Source: Prorocentrum cordatum (taxonomy: Eukaryota; Sar; Dinophyceae; Prorocentrales; Prorocentraceae). From it: DNA of 64,000 nucleotides. The notes below the pieces were generated by a model. The model did not search any database, was not told the origin of the DNA, and was given only the letters and a program-made list of their open reading frames with translations. The number at the start of each line of letters is the position of its first letter. Position 1 is the first letter of the stretch. This document shows positions 30,563-43,681 of this stretch, piece after piece. Position numbers and translations under genes: made by a program. Where the stretch lies: NCBI GenBank assembly GCA_963575745.1, contig CAUYUJ010019860.1, positions 429,116 to 493,115 on the forward strand. The letters are read 5' to 3'.

Positions 30563-33500
30563 GCGCCCAATCCTCACCATCAGTGTTCCTCGTCCGCCTC
30601 TTATTATTCCACCTCCCACTCCTATTCTTCCTCCTGATCCTTCAACTCCTCCATCTCCTCCCCCTCCTCCTCCTCCTCCAGGATCATCCTCCTCCTTGTC
30701 CTCATCCTCATCCTCCTGGTTCCTGGTTCCTGGCCCCTGATGGCGTGAGGAGTCGTCTACTGCCAGACCCTTCTTCCTCCTCCTCCTCCTCCTCCTCCTC
30801 CTCCTCGTCCTCCTTTCCTCGTCGCCGCCATCGCCGTCGTCGTCGTCGCCCCCTCCCGTCGCTGGAGGTGCTGCTGAACTACGCCGAGAGTCACGCCATG
30901 ATGCCAGGCTACGCCGCATCCAGGGAAGAGGATAGAACATGCAATGGGGGGACGCCGCATGGGGGAATAGGGGGAGGCGGAGGCGAGTGGGAGGAGGAGG
31001 TGACGGATGAAGATCCAGGTCGGGATGGGGATGATAATGAGAATCCAACGGAGGAGAAATGGAGATTGGGTGGGGATGGCCACGAGGGAGAGGATGAGGA
31101 TCCAGGGTAGATTGTGGATAGTGGGTGATCGTGATGGTGGTGATGGTGATGACGATGCTGCCGATGGCATCGATGGCGAGAGTGCTGACGAAGGTGATGG
31201 TGATGGCGATCGTGAAAAGATCTCGAGTATGACGAGTATGCCAGTGTTGAAGCGTATGATGAGGATGAGCATGGGGTGTGGTGGTTGTGATGATGGTGTT
31301 GGTGATGGTGATGGTGGCGGTGATGATGATGATGATGATGATTATGATGATGATGATGATGACGATGTTAATGATGTTGCTGATGGTGGTGATGATGATA
31401 CTCGTGCTGATGATGCTGCTGATGGTGAGTATCATGGTGCTGCTGGTGACGGTGATGAATATGGTGGAGAGGAGAGGGGAGATGATGAGGATGAGGATGA
31501 GGATGAGGATGAGGATGAGAATGATGATGATGATGATGACGATGGTGACGGTGATGAAGATGACGATGCTGACGATGATGGTGGTGATGATGATGATGAT
31601 GATGAGGAGGAGGAGGAGGATGCCGATGACGTCGATGGTGTCAACGATGACGGCTACGACCATCGGCGAGGCTACGAAGAAGGAAAGTACAAGATCCCAG
31701 AGTTCAACTACAGCCAGATGGACTTCAAAGACCGCTCCAAAGAAGATGAGCTGATGGCTCCCAGGGGGGGACCTCGTCGTCGTCAACCTCCTCTGCGTCC
31801 CCCGCTCCTCCTCGTCCCCTGTTCGCCTTCCGCGTGTGCTCGTTCTCTGCAAATCTTGAGGGCCCTGCGCGCCAATGGCATTATTCCTCCCCACCTGCCC
31901 TCAACGGATGCCCTCTCGATGCCGATCTCGATGAGCGCGCGCTTCCGTGAGTCTCATACCCTTTTCACTTAATGTAGCCTCATTATCCTATCCCTTCTCC
32001 GCAGTCCTCCTCCACTCCCGCAATCGTCCGCATCGTCTCCACCGTCGCATGCAAACATCTCTCGTTCACCCGCCTCCCGATCGCCATCCTAACTGCCAGC
32101 TCCTCCTCACCCTCGGCCCCTTCGCGCGTCGCATCGCGGCGCCCAGAGGCTGAGAAAGACATGCTGGAGTCCCTCGCTGCCCTCGCCGAGAACAAGCGCT
32201 ACTCACAGAAGACCATGGCGGAGCGCGGGGGGGAGCCCGAAGAGGAATGGGCAAGATGGGATGGGAAGGAGCTGGAGCGACAACTCAAGACGAGGGCGGC
32301 GGATAGGAAAGCGGTGGCGGGGGTGTCGGGGACTAGTGGAAGGAGGGTAGCGGGAAGGGAAGGACGACGAGGAGGAGGAGGATTGTGGTGATGATGATGA
32401 TGATGATGATGACGATGATGATGCTGATGATGTTGATGCTGATGATCCTGGTGATGCTATGACCGCTTGTATACAAGTATACAGGTATGCATATCCCGTT
32501 GATGGGACAGACCCGTTGAGACAGATATACCCGTTGAGAGGGAGAGGGGAGAGGGGGGAGCAAGAGAGAGGGGGGAGAAAGAGACGGAGAAAGTCAGCGA
32601 GACATTTGGAGCGAGATATCGAAAGAGCGTTAGAGAGAGACGGGTAAAGAAAGCGAGAGAGCGAGAGAGAAACAGAGAAAGAGAAACGAGAGAGAAACGC
32701 ACAAGCATGAAGAGCGAGAGAGCGAGAGAGGGAGATAGAGAGAGAGAGAGAGAGAGCGAGAGAGATTGACCTCCGAGGATGGCTGGCACAAAGCATTCTG
32801 GACCAACTACGTGAACGGCTGGCGAGAAGCTCACGGGCGGAAGCCTCAGACCAAACGTGTTGCTGGCGTAGAGTTCCAGCGCCCCGCTTCTCTCTACATG
32901 TCGCGGAGGAGGGCTCGTGACATGTTGAAGGGTGGGAGGTTAGAGCGGGATGGTCTCGACGGAAGAGGGGAAGAAAGGATGGAGGTGAGGCAAGCAAAGT
33001 AAAGATGGGGATTGGCAACAGAGGAGGGTCACCGAAGTAAGGAGGAGGATCAGGAAACCGTGAATACGAAGATCGCGGACAGGACAGATGAGGATCTGTG
33101 TTATGGGTAACAAGGGTGATGAGAGTGAGAACTCATGATGATGACTAGGAGTACAGCGGCTAGATCACGGTTGGACTATCTTTCCCCGTGTTCCCCATCA
33201 CTCCAGATTTCCTCCTCGTATTCCTCCTCATGCTCCACCTCATGATCCTCCTTGCAGTTCTGGCTGTTCGTAGCCTTGGCCATACTTGATCCACGCTCCA
33301 TGTTGTTACTGTCCCCGTAACCGCTCTATCCCAATCCTCGGTAGGTTCCTGCAGTCTCGGACCATCCGCGTGATGTACTCGCACTTCTTGCGGACAAAGA
33401 GCCCGAAGGAGGGGCGATGGGAAAGGGGGTGGCACCGAACGCGCAGGATGAGCGGTGACAGCAACGGCAATATAGACGCTGAGGCACGATTCTGGCACAC

Positions 33501-36500
33501 GGGGGGACAGGGAGGTCAGCAGCAGCACTAGCATGTCAGAGAGTGATGGGCGCGGGCAGGTGAACGACGACATCGTGATCAGCGACGCGGAGGACGAGGA
33601 CGTGAGCGAGGCCGAGTTGCATGAGTACCTGCAGATGTCCCTCATGGAGGAGGGGTATCCTCAGCGCTCCCCCCTTGCCTCTTATGTTGTCGTCCTCCTT
33701 CTCATCCTCACCCTCTGGGCATCAAACGCTATGTCATCATCCTTCTCCCCCTCATTCTCCTCCTCCTCCTCCTCCTCCTCCTCCTCCTCCTCCTCCTCCC
33801 CCTCTTCCTCCTCCTCGAGGATCCGTCTCCCTCGTCCTTGTCCTTGCTCCTCATCCCTCATCCTCCAACTCGAGGATCCTCATCCTCCTCCGCGTCGAGC
33901 CTCACCCCTCATCCTCAGTCTCCTGCTTCTCGGCAAAACGTAGGCTCGGATGCGACGCCCGTCAACGGATCCATTCGACCCCCCTTGTGAATGGGTAGTC
34001 GGTTCTTATGCGCATGATGATCACTCTATATATATATATATAGTCCCGTATACGGTGCTCCGCCCTCCCCACCCGAAGGAGGAGTACGACCAAGACGTTC
34101 CACACACGCTGATCGACAAACATTCGGGAAACTACATCGAATTGGATCAGTTGGCGGAGTCTCACTCGTCTTCCCGCCAGGATGAGTCCCAGACAGACGG
34201 CGTGGCGCCACTGGAGGATGACGACGATGATCAGAGTGCTCCAGCGACGGCGGCGACTCCTCCGAGCCCAGCCGCCCCTCCGACCCCAAAGCAGGCAGCG
34301 ACTCCTCCGACTCCAAAGCAGGCAGCGACACCTCCGACTCCAAAGCAGGCAGCTCCGACCCCAAAGCAGGCAGCCCCGAGTCCAGAGCCAGCCCCAACCC
34401 CAGCTCCTGCAGCCCCGAGTCCAGCTCCTGCAGCCCCGAGTCCAGCTCCTGCAGCCCCGAGTCCAGAGCCAGCCTCGAGTCAAGCTCCTGCAGCCCCGAG
34501 TGCATCTAGTGCGGAGCGGCTGCCGTTCTACAAGAGCTTGCTCGGCTTGGGCAGCAGCACAAAGAAGAAGAAGAAGAAGCAGAAGAAAGAGAAGAAGAAG
34601 AAGTCCATCAAGGAGGAGAACCCAGCAGCAGCAGCACCACCAGCAGCAGCAGAGGCCTTGCCAGTGCCGCCCACTCCACCGTCGTGGCTGGACGAGGAGG
34701 CTGGGGCTAAAGAGGCCAACTCGAAGAAGAGGAAAGCTGCGGGCCAGGCGAAACCAAAGGCAAAAGCAAAGGCTGCTGCTGCGGGCCAGGCGAAACCAAA
34801 GGCGAACGCTGCGGGCCAGGCGAAACCAAAGGCGAAAGCAAAGGCGGCTGCGGGCCAGGCGAAGGCGGCTGCGGGCAAGGCGAAAGCAAAGCCAGAGGAG
34901 CCCGCGGTCGCAGCAGAGGACGACTCCTTCTACGAGGACCAGGAAGAGGAGGAGCGCGAGGAGGAGGAGGAGGAGGCGGAGCAGCAACCTGGTGACGAAC
35001 CCGTGGACGGCGAGACGGCGGCGGAGGCGACCGAGGAGGCAGCCGTGGAGGCGCCCGAAGACGACGTGGTGATCGAGGTGGCGGAGGAGGCGGAGGAGGA
35101 GGAGAAGGAGGAGGGCATTTTGCCCCACATCGACGACGCGCCTGGCAGCACGAGCATGGAGTTTGACTTCCAGGGTGAGACCTGGACCAGCAGTCAGCGC
35201 CACAGGAACACCGAGGGCTTCACTGGCATCGTGGTGAAGAAAAAGGGCACCAGCGGAAACGGCAACCAGATCACGCAGCTGCGCGACAACATGTGGAGCG
35301 ACAACGACAAGAAGAGGCTGGGCTGCGCGGACGACAGGGAGATGAGCAAGACCGTCGGCAACTACGTGGTCACCCGCGTCGCTCAGACATCTTCGACTAC
35401 CAGGGAGGAGGGCCAGAAGGCCAGGAAGGATGCCATGGAGTTCCTGGGCGTCGGATCTGGTGGACGGGGTGGGAGCGCCCGAGACGGAGGAAGTAGGAGA
35501 GAGCGAGGATGAGGACGACTAAGAGGATGAGCACGTGGACTGGGCTAGAGCACGAGGAGAGAGGAGGGAGGGAGAGAGGAGCCTGACGAGGAACACATGG
35601 AGAGAGGAGGGAGACGGAACACAGAGGAGGATCAGGAGGAGAAAGAGGGGAGGAGGAGCGCGAGCATGGAGGAGAAGAGCGAATGGTGTCGACGAGCCCG
35701 CCTAAGTGGGGAGGCGCTTGATGATCGCGAAGTTTCTGAAGATATGATGTACACATGGGCACGCATACGGCGGGAGGGGGTGCGCAGTCAGGGTAGACAG
35801 CCAGCGGTACGAAGGTAAGGGAGACCATGCATAGGATCCATCATTCCTGGTGTAGCCCACCTCCCTCTCCCTATCCTTATCCTCCCGCCCCGCGCACTAT
35901 CCCTCTCTATATCCGTTTTCTCCGTATCCATATCCCTCAACTCCCTCTCCTTATCCCGATCCGTATCTTCACCTCACCCTTGCCATCCCCTCAGCGCTGC
36001 CTGGGGAGGCGTGCTGTCTCGAAGCTGATTTTCGACGAGCTGCAGCGTCCTCAGCATCGACGTTGGTCCGAGGATTGGCTCGGGGCGCGGTGAGGAAGAT
36101 GACTCAATATGATTCGGGGAAGGGATGCGGTAACAGATGAGGGGGGGGGCGCGAAGGATTGAGCAGGGACCGACCGTCCCGACATTACTACAGGCCTACC
36201 ACCACTGAATGTTCTTAGAACCCCAAAAAGTTCGAAATACAACAACGATGTCCTCAGAACATGTTTCCGATCGATGTGTTAAAACAAGACAGTCCCAGCA
36301 AGAACTGCTCCACGAGCATTTCGTGGCAACCACAAAAGGTTATGATAGCATTGTTTGGTAGGCTGGGCGCGCTAGGGCGCTTCGCCACTGCTTGAAGGGA
36401 ACGCACGGGGGCACAAGAAGACATGCCAGAGGAATGAGAGGGTGGGAGGGGGGTGCGAGGAGGAGGGGGAGGAGGAAGAGGATGAGGAGGATGAGGAGGA

Positions 36501-38372
36501 GGAGGGTGATGAGCAGGAGGAGGAACATGGATCAAGCAGGTCGTCGTCGGTATCGTTTTCGTCGTCGTTGCTGTCTCGATTGGTCGTCGAATCGATTCGT
36601 AATGTGCGGTCGTGGGTATCGATCGTTTCTCGTCGTCTGTGTCGTCAGTATGGGCACCGTCGCGACTGTGCCTCCTTACGCTCCTGTGCGTTTTACTTGG
36701 CGAGGGAGGTAATACGTTGAGCTACGGCATCGGCGCCCTCGCCATCAATGATGCATAAGAGGAGGGGATGCGGGAGCTGCGGGCAATTGAGAACATGAGA
36801 AGATGGCATTGGGAAGCGGAAGATAAGGATGAGTAGGAGCAGGGAGAGGGGGCGAGGGGCCGCACAAGACGATGAGACCCGAGGAGGAAGGAGTAGGAGA
36901 AAGAGAACATGATATTCATCGATAACGGAGGGAACTCAAGGGAGGTGAGCAGCCAGCCAGCGCTTCGACCTGGCGGACGGCTGCAGCGACCCTCACGCAG
37001 GGAAACAGCCATAGCGGGGGCGTGCGGTCGTCCCAGCACTCGTCTCATCCCCTCCTCGACTCTCAAGCCCTCGTCCCAGCCCTTATGTCAGCCCCTCCGC
37101 GGGACCGTCTGCTCTCCGCGCGCAGCCCCATCCGACCCCCTGGTGACCGACGGTCTGCGCGCAGCCTGCGCGCGGGGCCGTCGGCTGCATGGGGGGCACG
37201 GTGGAGCCGACGACCCCGCGCGCAGTCCCAACGCTGACGTCGGCTGGGACTGTGCGCGGGGCCGTCAACTCTCACGTGGGCACCGTCGGCTGGGGCTGCG
37301 CGCGTATCCCAACCCTCATACATATGAACCACGAACCCTCATCCGTGTCCTAATCCTACTCCTCATGTTCCATGTGATTCGGTGCCAGTTTAAGGTTCGA
37401 GGGCCCAGAGGCTGGGCGCAGGCTTCCCCCCTTTCCGCCGAAAGACTCGCGCTCACCGACGCCAGTTTGCAGCAGGCGAATAGGGAGTTGCCAGTTTGCA
37501 GCAGGCGAATAGAATGACATGGTGAATGTTGATTTGCCATGCGCTGTCAGGGGCTATCGGGATCCACGCGTGTGTGCTTGAAGCGCAGGTGAGACGATGA
37601 TAGGATGGCGGAGTGGATGAGGAGGAGGAGGAGGAGTAGGAGGAGGAGGAGGCGGAGGAGGAGGAGGGGGGGATGAGGGGGATGAGGGGGATGATGATGA
37701 TGCTGATGATGCTGATAATGATGATGATGCTGCGCTGCTGCTGCTGATGCTGATGATGATGATGATGCTGATGATGATGATGATGCTGATGATGATGATG
37801 ATGGTGATGAGGAGGAGGATGAGGAGGAGGAGGCTGAGGAAGATGAGGAATGCGAGGCTGGCTGGAGAATAGCGTCAGTTGTATCTCACGGCGCCTGCTG
37901 ACTCATCTGGGACACCCTCGCTTTAAACACCGCCCGTTCATCGTGTGACCCCTTTTATATGGGCCCCCGTGGGGCCCGAAGCTAAACCCATAGAGATGCG
38001 ATGTAAACCTTCGGGGGGCCGAAAAGAAACCAACAACTCCAATGGGACAATCGCCCCCTAGTGGTGGTGTCGGCTTGTTGGATGAGCGGGTTGGCGTCGC
38101 AAGGGGGGCCCAGACGAACCAGCGCAAGTAGCGATAGTCAGGGCGAGACTCGGGGGGGGGGGTCGAGGAAGAGAAGGTGCGAGGGGACGACAGCAACGAC
38201 GCCGACGCGCAGCGACCGACTGGACGACGCAACAACGACAACAAACGGCCACGCGCAACGACCGCGGTGCGGGCAAACAACCACGACAACGAAGATAACG
38301 ACGATAACGACGACGGTGGTGACGACCACGACGCCGACGACGACCGCGACGACGCGAACCACGATCATGACC

Positions 38373-38405
<33 letters not shown>

Positions 38406-40437
38406 CCCACCAACGGCCACGACGACGACCACGACGACGACGACGATCGGGGCGAGACCAGAAGAGAAGGACAGCACCCGCCCCCCCTCCCCCCCCCCCC
38501 TCCCCCCATGGCCCGCCGAGGTGCTGGCCAGGCGCGATATCGCCAACGCTGCGTACAAGATCAGGGCCGCACGCCTTTCTTACAGTACTGACTGCGGAAG
38601 CAAAGGCGCACTTTGGCTGCGCAGGGCTGCACCCACCCCTCGACCCCCCCACCCCCCATATTGATCGTGGCGTGGTGTGTGTGGCGTCGGTGGGGTTGAT
38701 CTGGGTGGTTAGGCGTTTCGGGTGCAGCCCTGCGCGCCATGGCGGAACCCCTGGAACCCGAAGGGTTGCCCAAGCTGCTGCCCGATGGGGTTCATGGAAT
38801 CCGAATCATGGAATTCATGGAATTCGAATGGCTTCATCGTGGAATTTCATGGAATTCATGGAATCATGGAATTCGAATGGTTTCATAATGGAATTCATGG
38901 AATTCATGGAATTCACGGAATTCCCATAATGGAATTTCATGGAATTCATGGAATTCGAATGGTTTCATCATGGAATTCACGGAATTCATGGAATTCATGG
39001 AATTCATGGAATTCGAATGGTTTCATAATGGAATTCACGGAATTCATGGAATTCACGGAATTCCCATAATGGAATTTCATGGAATTCATGGAATTCGAAT
39101 GGTTTCATCATGGAATTCACGGAATTCATGGAATTCATGGAATTCGAATTCACGGAATTTACGGAATGGAATTCATGGAATTCACGGAATTCCCATAATG
39201 GAATTTCATGGAATTCATGGAATTCGAATGGCTTCATCGTGAAATTTCATGGAATTCATGGAATTCATGGAATTCATGGAATTCGAATGGTTTCATATGG
39301 AATGGAATTCATGGAATTCATGGAATTCATGGAATTCCCATAATGGAATTTCATGGAATTCATGGAATTCGAATGGTTGCATCATGGAATTTCATGGAAT
39401 TCATGGAATTCACGGAATTCCCATAATGGAATTTCATGGAATTCATGGAATTCATGGAATTCATGGAATTCATGAAATTCGAATGGTTTCATAATGGAAT
39501 TCATGGAATTCATGGAATTCACGGAATTCCCATAATGGAATTTCATGGAATTCATGGAATTCGAATGGTTTCATCATGGAATTCACGGAATTCATGGAAT
39601 TCATGGAATTCACGGAATTCATGGAATTCCAACGGTTTCCTAATGGAATTCACGGAATTCATGGAATTCGCGGAATTCACGGAATTCATGGAATCCCGAT
39701 GGTTCCGCAACGGAATTTCATGGAATCCGAATGGTCGTTCCCCCTGCGCCCCCGAGCTAAGTGCGGGCGTGGGCGACGGGGCCGAAGTGCAATCGTGGGG
39801 GGAATGGGGGGGGGGGGGAATTGGCGCATGGGGGGGCGGGCGCTGTCCATGCTGGCGACGTGGAAGTGTTGGCGCGCTTGCGCGCGCCGCAGTACTGCTG
39901 CGTTTGCAGCAGGCGAATAGGTCCTGGCGTGCATCTATATATACATATACACGAGCCAGAAAAAAAAACGACGAGGGCGAGGAGGGGGAGGGGGGGAGGA
40001 GGGGGCGAAGGAGGACCCGAGAAGGAGGGGGGAGAGGAGGGAGGAGGAGGAGGAGGAGGGGGAGGAGGAGGAGGGGGAGGAGGAGGAGGAGGAGGAGGAG
40101 GAGGAGTCGAGCGCGCGGAAGGAGGAGGAGGAGGAGGAGGAGGAGGAGTGGGAGGATGAGGAAGGAAGAGAAGGAGGAGGGCGAGGAGGAGGAGGAAAAA
40201 GAGGAGTGGGGGCGGCTCGCGAGGCACGACGCCACGCGCCTTGCCGCGTGCGAGATCGTTCAGGCCCCCCGTCAGTGCGCACGGGCCCGATTCAAATTCT
40301 GGAGACAGTTCGCACGTGCCAGTAACAGATATGTGTATGTATGTCTACACATATGCATGTGTTTATGTATGTATGTATGTATGTATGTATGTATGTATGT
40401 GTGTATGTATGTGTGTGTATGTATGTATGTATGTATG

Positions 40438-40468
<31 letters not shown>

Positions 40469-43400
40469 TACGTATGCAGGTATGTTTGTATGTATGCCTG
40501 CATGTATGTATGTATGTGTGTATGTATGTGTGTATGTGTGTATGTGTATGTAGGTGTGTGTGTGTTCACGTATACGTATGTATGCGTATATATGTGTGTG
40601 GTTGCAGGTATGCAACTATGCATGCATGCATGCATGCAGACCTGCATGTACGTATGTGTGTATGTACGTGTATATGTGTCCAGCATATCCGTGCGCAGTT
40701 ATGTATGTATGTATGCACACATGTATGTTCAGATGTATGTATGTAAGTACGCATGCGTGCATGCACGCATGCATGTATGGACGTATGGGCGTGTGTGCGT
40801 ATGTTTGCTTGTTTGCATGGATGTGGATGTAATGTATGTACGTGTGTATCTATGTTTGTAGGTACATATATATGTGGGTACGAGTATGCACATGTAAATG
40901 TATGTATGGAGCTACATACGTACTCTGCGTTCGACGGCGCACATCTGCCCCCCAGGGGGGAGAGGGAGGCGCATGCAACTCAGGATGATGGTCCAGGGTA
41001 GCGCCTGGCCATGGAGACCTGGGCAGGGGAGGCGATGCCGCCGAAAGGAGGTTCCAGCAAGCCGAAGAAGGCCAAACCCAGAGACAGCGTGGGCAAAGAA
41101 AAACGGGCTGCGAACGCTGAACACGAGAACGCCATGGCCCGCTTGAGGCGACGTTTCAGGGCAGGGTGTTTGATCATGCCACGTGCTCAGAAGTGCGGGA
41201 GGCTGACATTGCGACCCCACCCCTCATCGCACTCGTCCTCTTCCTTTCTGCTCCTCCTCTTTCTCTCCCCCTCCCCCTCCTTACTGCCCCTCCTCCTTAA
41301 GAGGAACAGGCGTCGGAGGAGGAACAGTAAGATGAGGACATGGGGCAGCGTATGCACCAGGGAAGGGGAGGAACAGCAGGAGGAGAATGCAGGGATGATC
41401 ATGGCAGGACATGCGTAGCACGTGTAAACCCACGAGGAGGGGAGGAACCAGTTGAAGAAGTCAAAGCCCGAACTCCATAGAGCATTCAAGAGAGCCACCC
41501 ACTCGCAGAAGAGGAAGTGGACCCGTGAATTTCAAGAGACTGGTGAGTTCGACCACATCCAGTCCAACAAGGCCGAAAGCAAAGAATCCCAGAGTTGGAC
41601 CACCGATCAGGGTTTATGGTTCTTAGGGCGTAGGGTAAACCTTACTCGACGGAGGTGCCTCGTGATATCGGCACCCCCGCGTTGAATGCATGTCCATGTG
41701 CATTCAATGGTAGATTTTTTTGTTCCTGTCTTCCCATCTCGCACTTATCGCTCTTTCTATGCTTCTCTCTCTCGCTCTGTATAATATAATATTCATATAT
41801 ATATACATATTCGTATATCCCCAACGCCTTTCGGGATATGCCCTCGCTCCACGATGCTGCCTCGCCTCGTTTGGGTGCCGAGCTCAGGTTCACATACGAT
41901 GACCTCCTCGCGGACTGCAAGTGGACCCCAGAGAACGCCAACACTCCCTTTGGCCAGAGGCGTCCAGCTGCATGTAAAAAATCAGGGGTATACGGCACCT
42001 GAGGCTGAGGTTACTCGAGTGGCGGATGTGGAGTTTGACATCTGACGAGCACGAGTAGGAGCGTGGGACGACTGGAGGAGGATGGGCGCTGGAGCCGCGG
42101 ACGAGGAGTGAGAACAGCAGGCGCCCATGCTAATTCACAGCCCCTCGGACATACCATCAAGCATGGGGGTCGCGGAGTAGCGTCCGGAAAAGCAGGGCGA
42201 CAAGGTGGAGGAACAGGAGGAGGAGGGATTCAGGATGGGGCATTCCACCTGCGCAGGGCTAAAGCTCGCACGGACGCCATCGTCCACTTCTGCCGCACCC
42301 AGAAGGGCTTCAAGAAGGCGGGGCGGGAGCCAGCACGATGAGCCCGTTGGATGAGAATGCAGGAGGAAGAGGAGGGCAAGCCTGGGAGTCGGAACGATAC
42401 GATATCGATACGGATACTTAGGATAAGTAGGAGGGGCACGAGCGAGGATGGGCAGGGCAGGGGAAGGCAACATGAATAGTTTCAAGCAGACGGGAAACAG
42501 GTTACACGAGTATAAGGACAACGATACGAGGTCCACCCTCCTGGCCATCAACCCTCTCGCCCCTCCGACATATGGGACATTGGAGGTGCACCCGCAGCAC
42601 GGCGAGACGCTGTACAAAAAGATCAACCTCAGCGACCTCCAGCGCGAGGCGCTTGCCCGCACCTCCTGCATCATCCTCGTCCTTGGGCTCATCGTTCTTA
42701 TCGTGCTCATCTGCCCGTGGTGGCCCTCGCCCCGCCCGCTCCACCCCCCTTTCCCCCTTCCCCAAATGACGATGGTCATGAGCATTTCCGCCCCGCGGTC
42801 ATGGCTTGCATCATCGTGCCGTCGTCGCCTTCATCCTCCTCGAACTCCTCTAATGCTACCCATCGCGTGCGCATCCTCGATTCTTCTGATCCCGATTCCC
42901 CCGCTTGGCGCTTGAAAGCTCGTGCAAGAACTAAGCGTTGTATTCCCTGCTTCCGAGGCTCCTCCTGACTGTCCATCCCTCGCATTCTGATTTCGCCTGC
43001 GGCTCCAGGGCCACACCCAGAAGCTGGAGACTGTGATGCGCTCCACCGAGGCTGAGATTCCAGCTGAGCAGCGCCGCATCATGAAGGCGAAGGAGATCAG
43101 GGGATCGGGGGGACGATGGAGCAGGAGAGGGTCCAAGGGGGAGGAGCAGGTTAGAGGAGCAAACAGAAACAGTCGATAATAACATACGGGAAGGGTGCGG
43201 GAATAGGAAGGAGGGTTGGGGGCAGGTGCACCAGAGGAAGAGCACGTGGAAGGAGTGCGAGGCAGGACTGGAGAGCACGAGGGATCACCAATAGGATGCG
43301 AGTGCCATTGAATCGAGCAGGGAAGGTGGTCGGGCAAGGGAGTGACCGATGGAAAGGCGGGGCAGGCTGAGAAGGACGACGATTCGTACTCCAGCTACTA

Positions 43401-43647
43401 CAGCGACTCAGACGACTCTGAGAATGAGCAGGGTGGCACGGCCAGCGCATCAACGGCGGCTGCCCCAGCCAACGCACTGATGACGGAAGCGGCAGCGCTG
43501 TTGGGCCAGGCTGCCACGCTGAAAGCATCTATTTCTGGGCTGCAGGTGGGCAGGGAAACGGGCGATGTGCCACGGAGCTGCCGAGGTCGAAGAAGACTCG
43601 GGACGAGAATGAAAGAGAGGGAGGGAGAGAAATGGAGGGAGGGCGTC

Positions 43648-43681
<34 letters not shown>

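Noticed and set aside
38722-39600. Met-Glu-Phe repeat proteins
   Set aside because: Generated by the 9-bp ATGGAATTC satellite in several overlapping frames.
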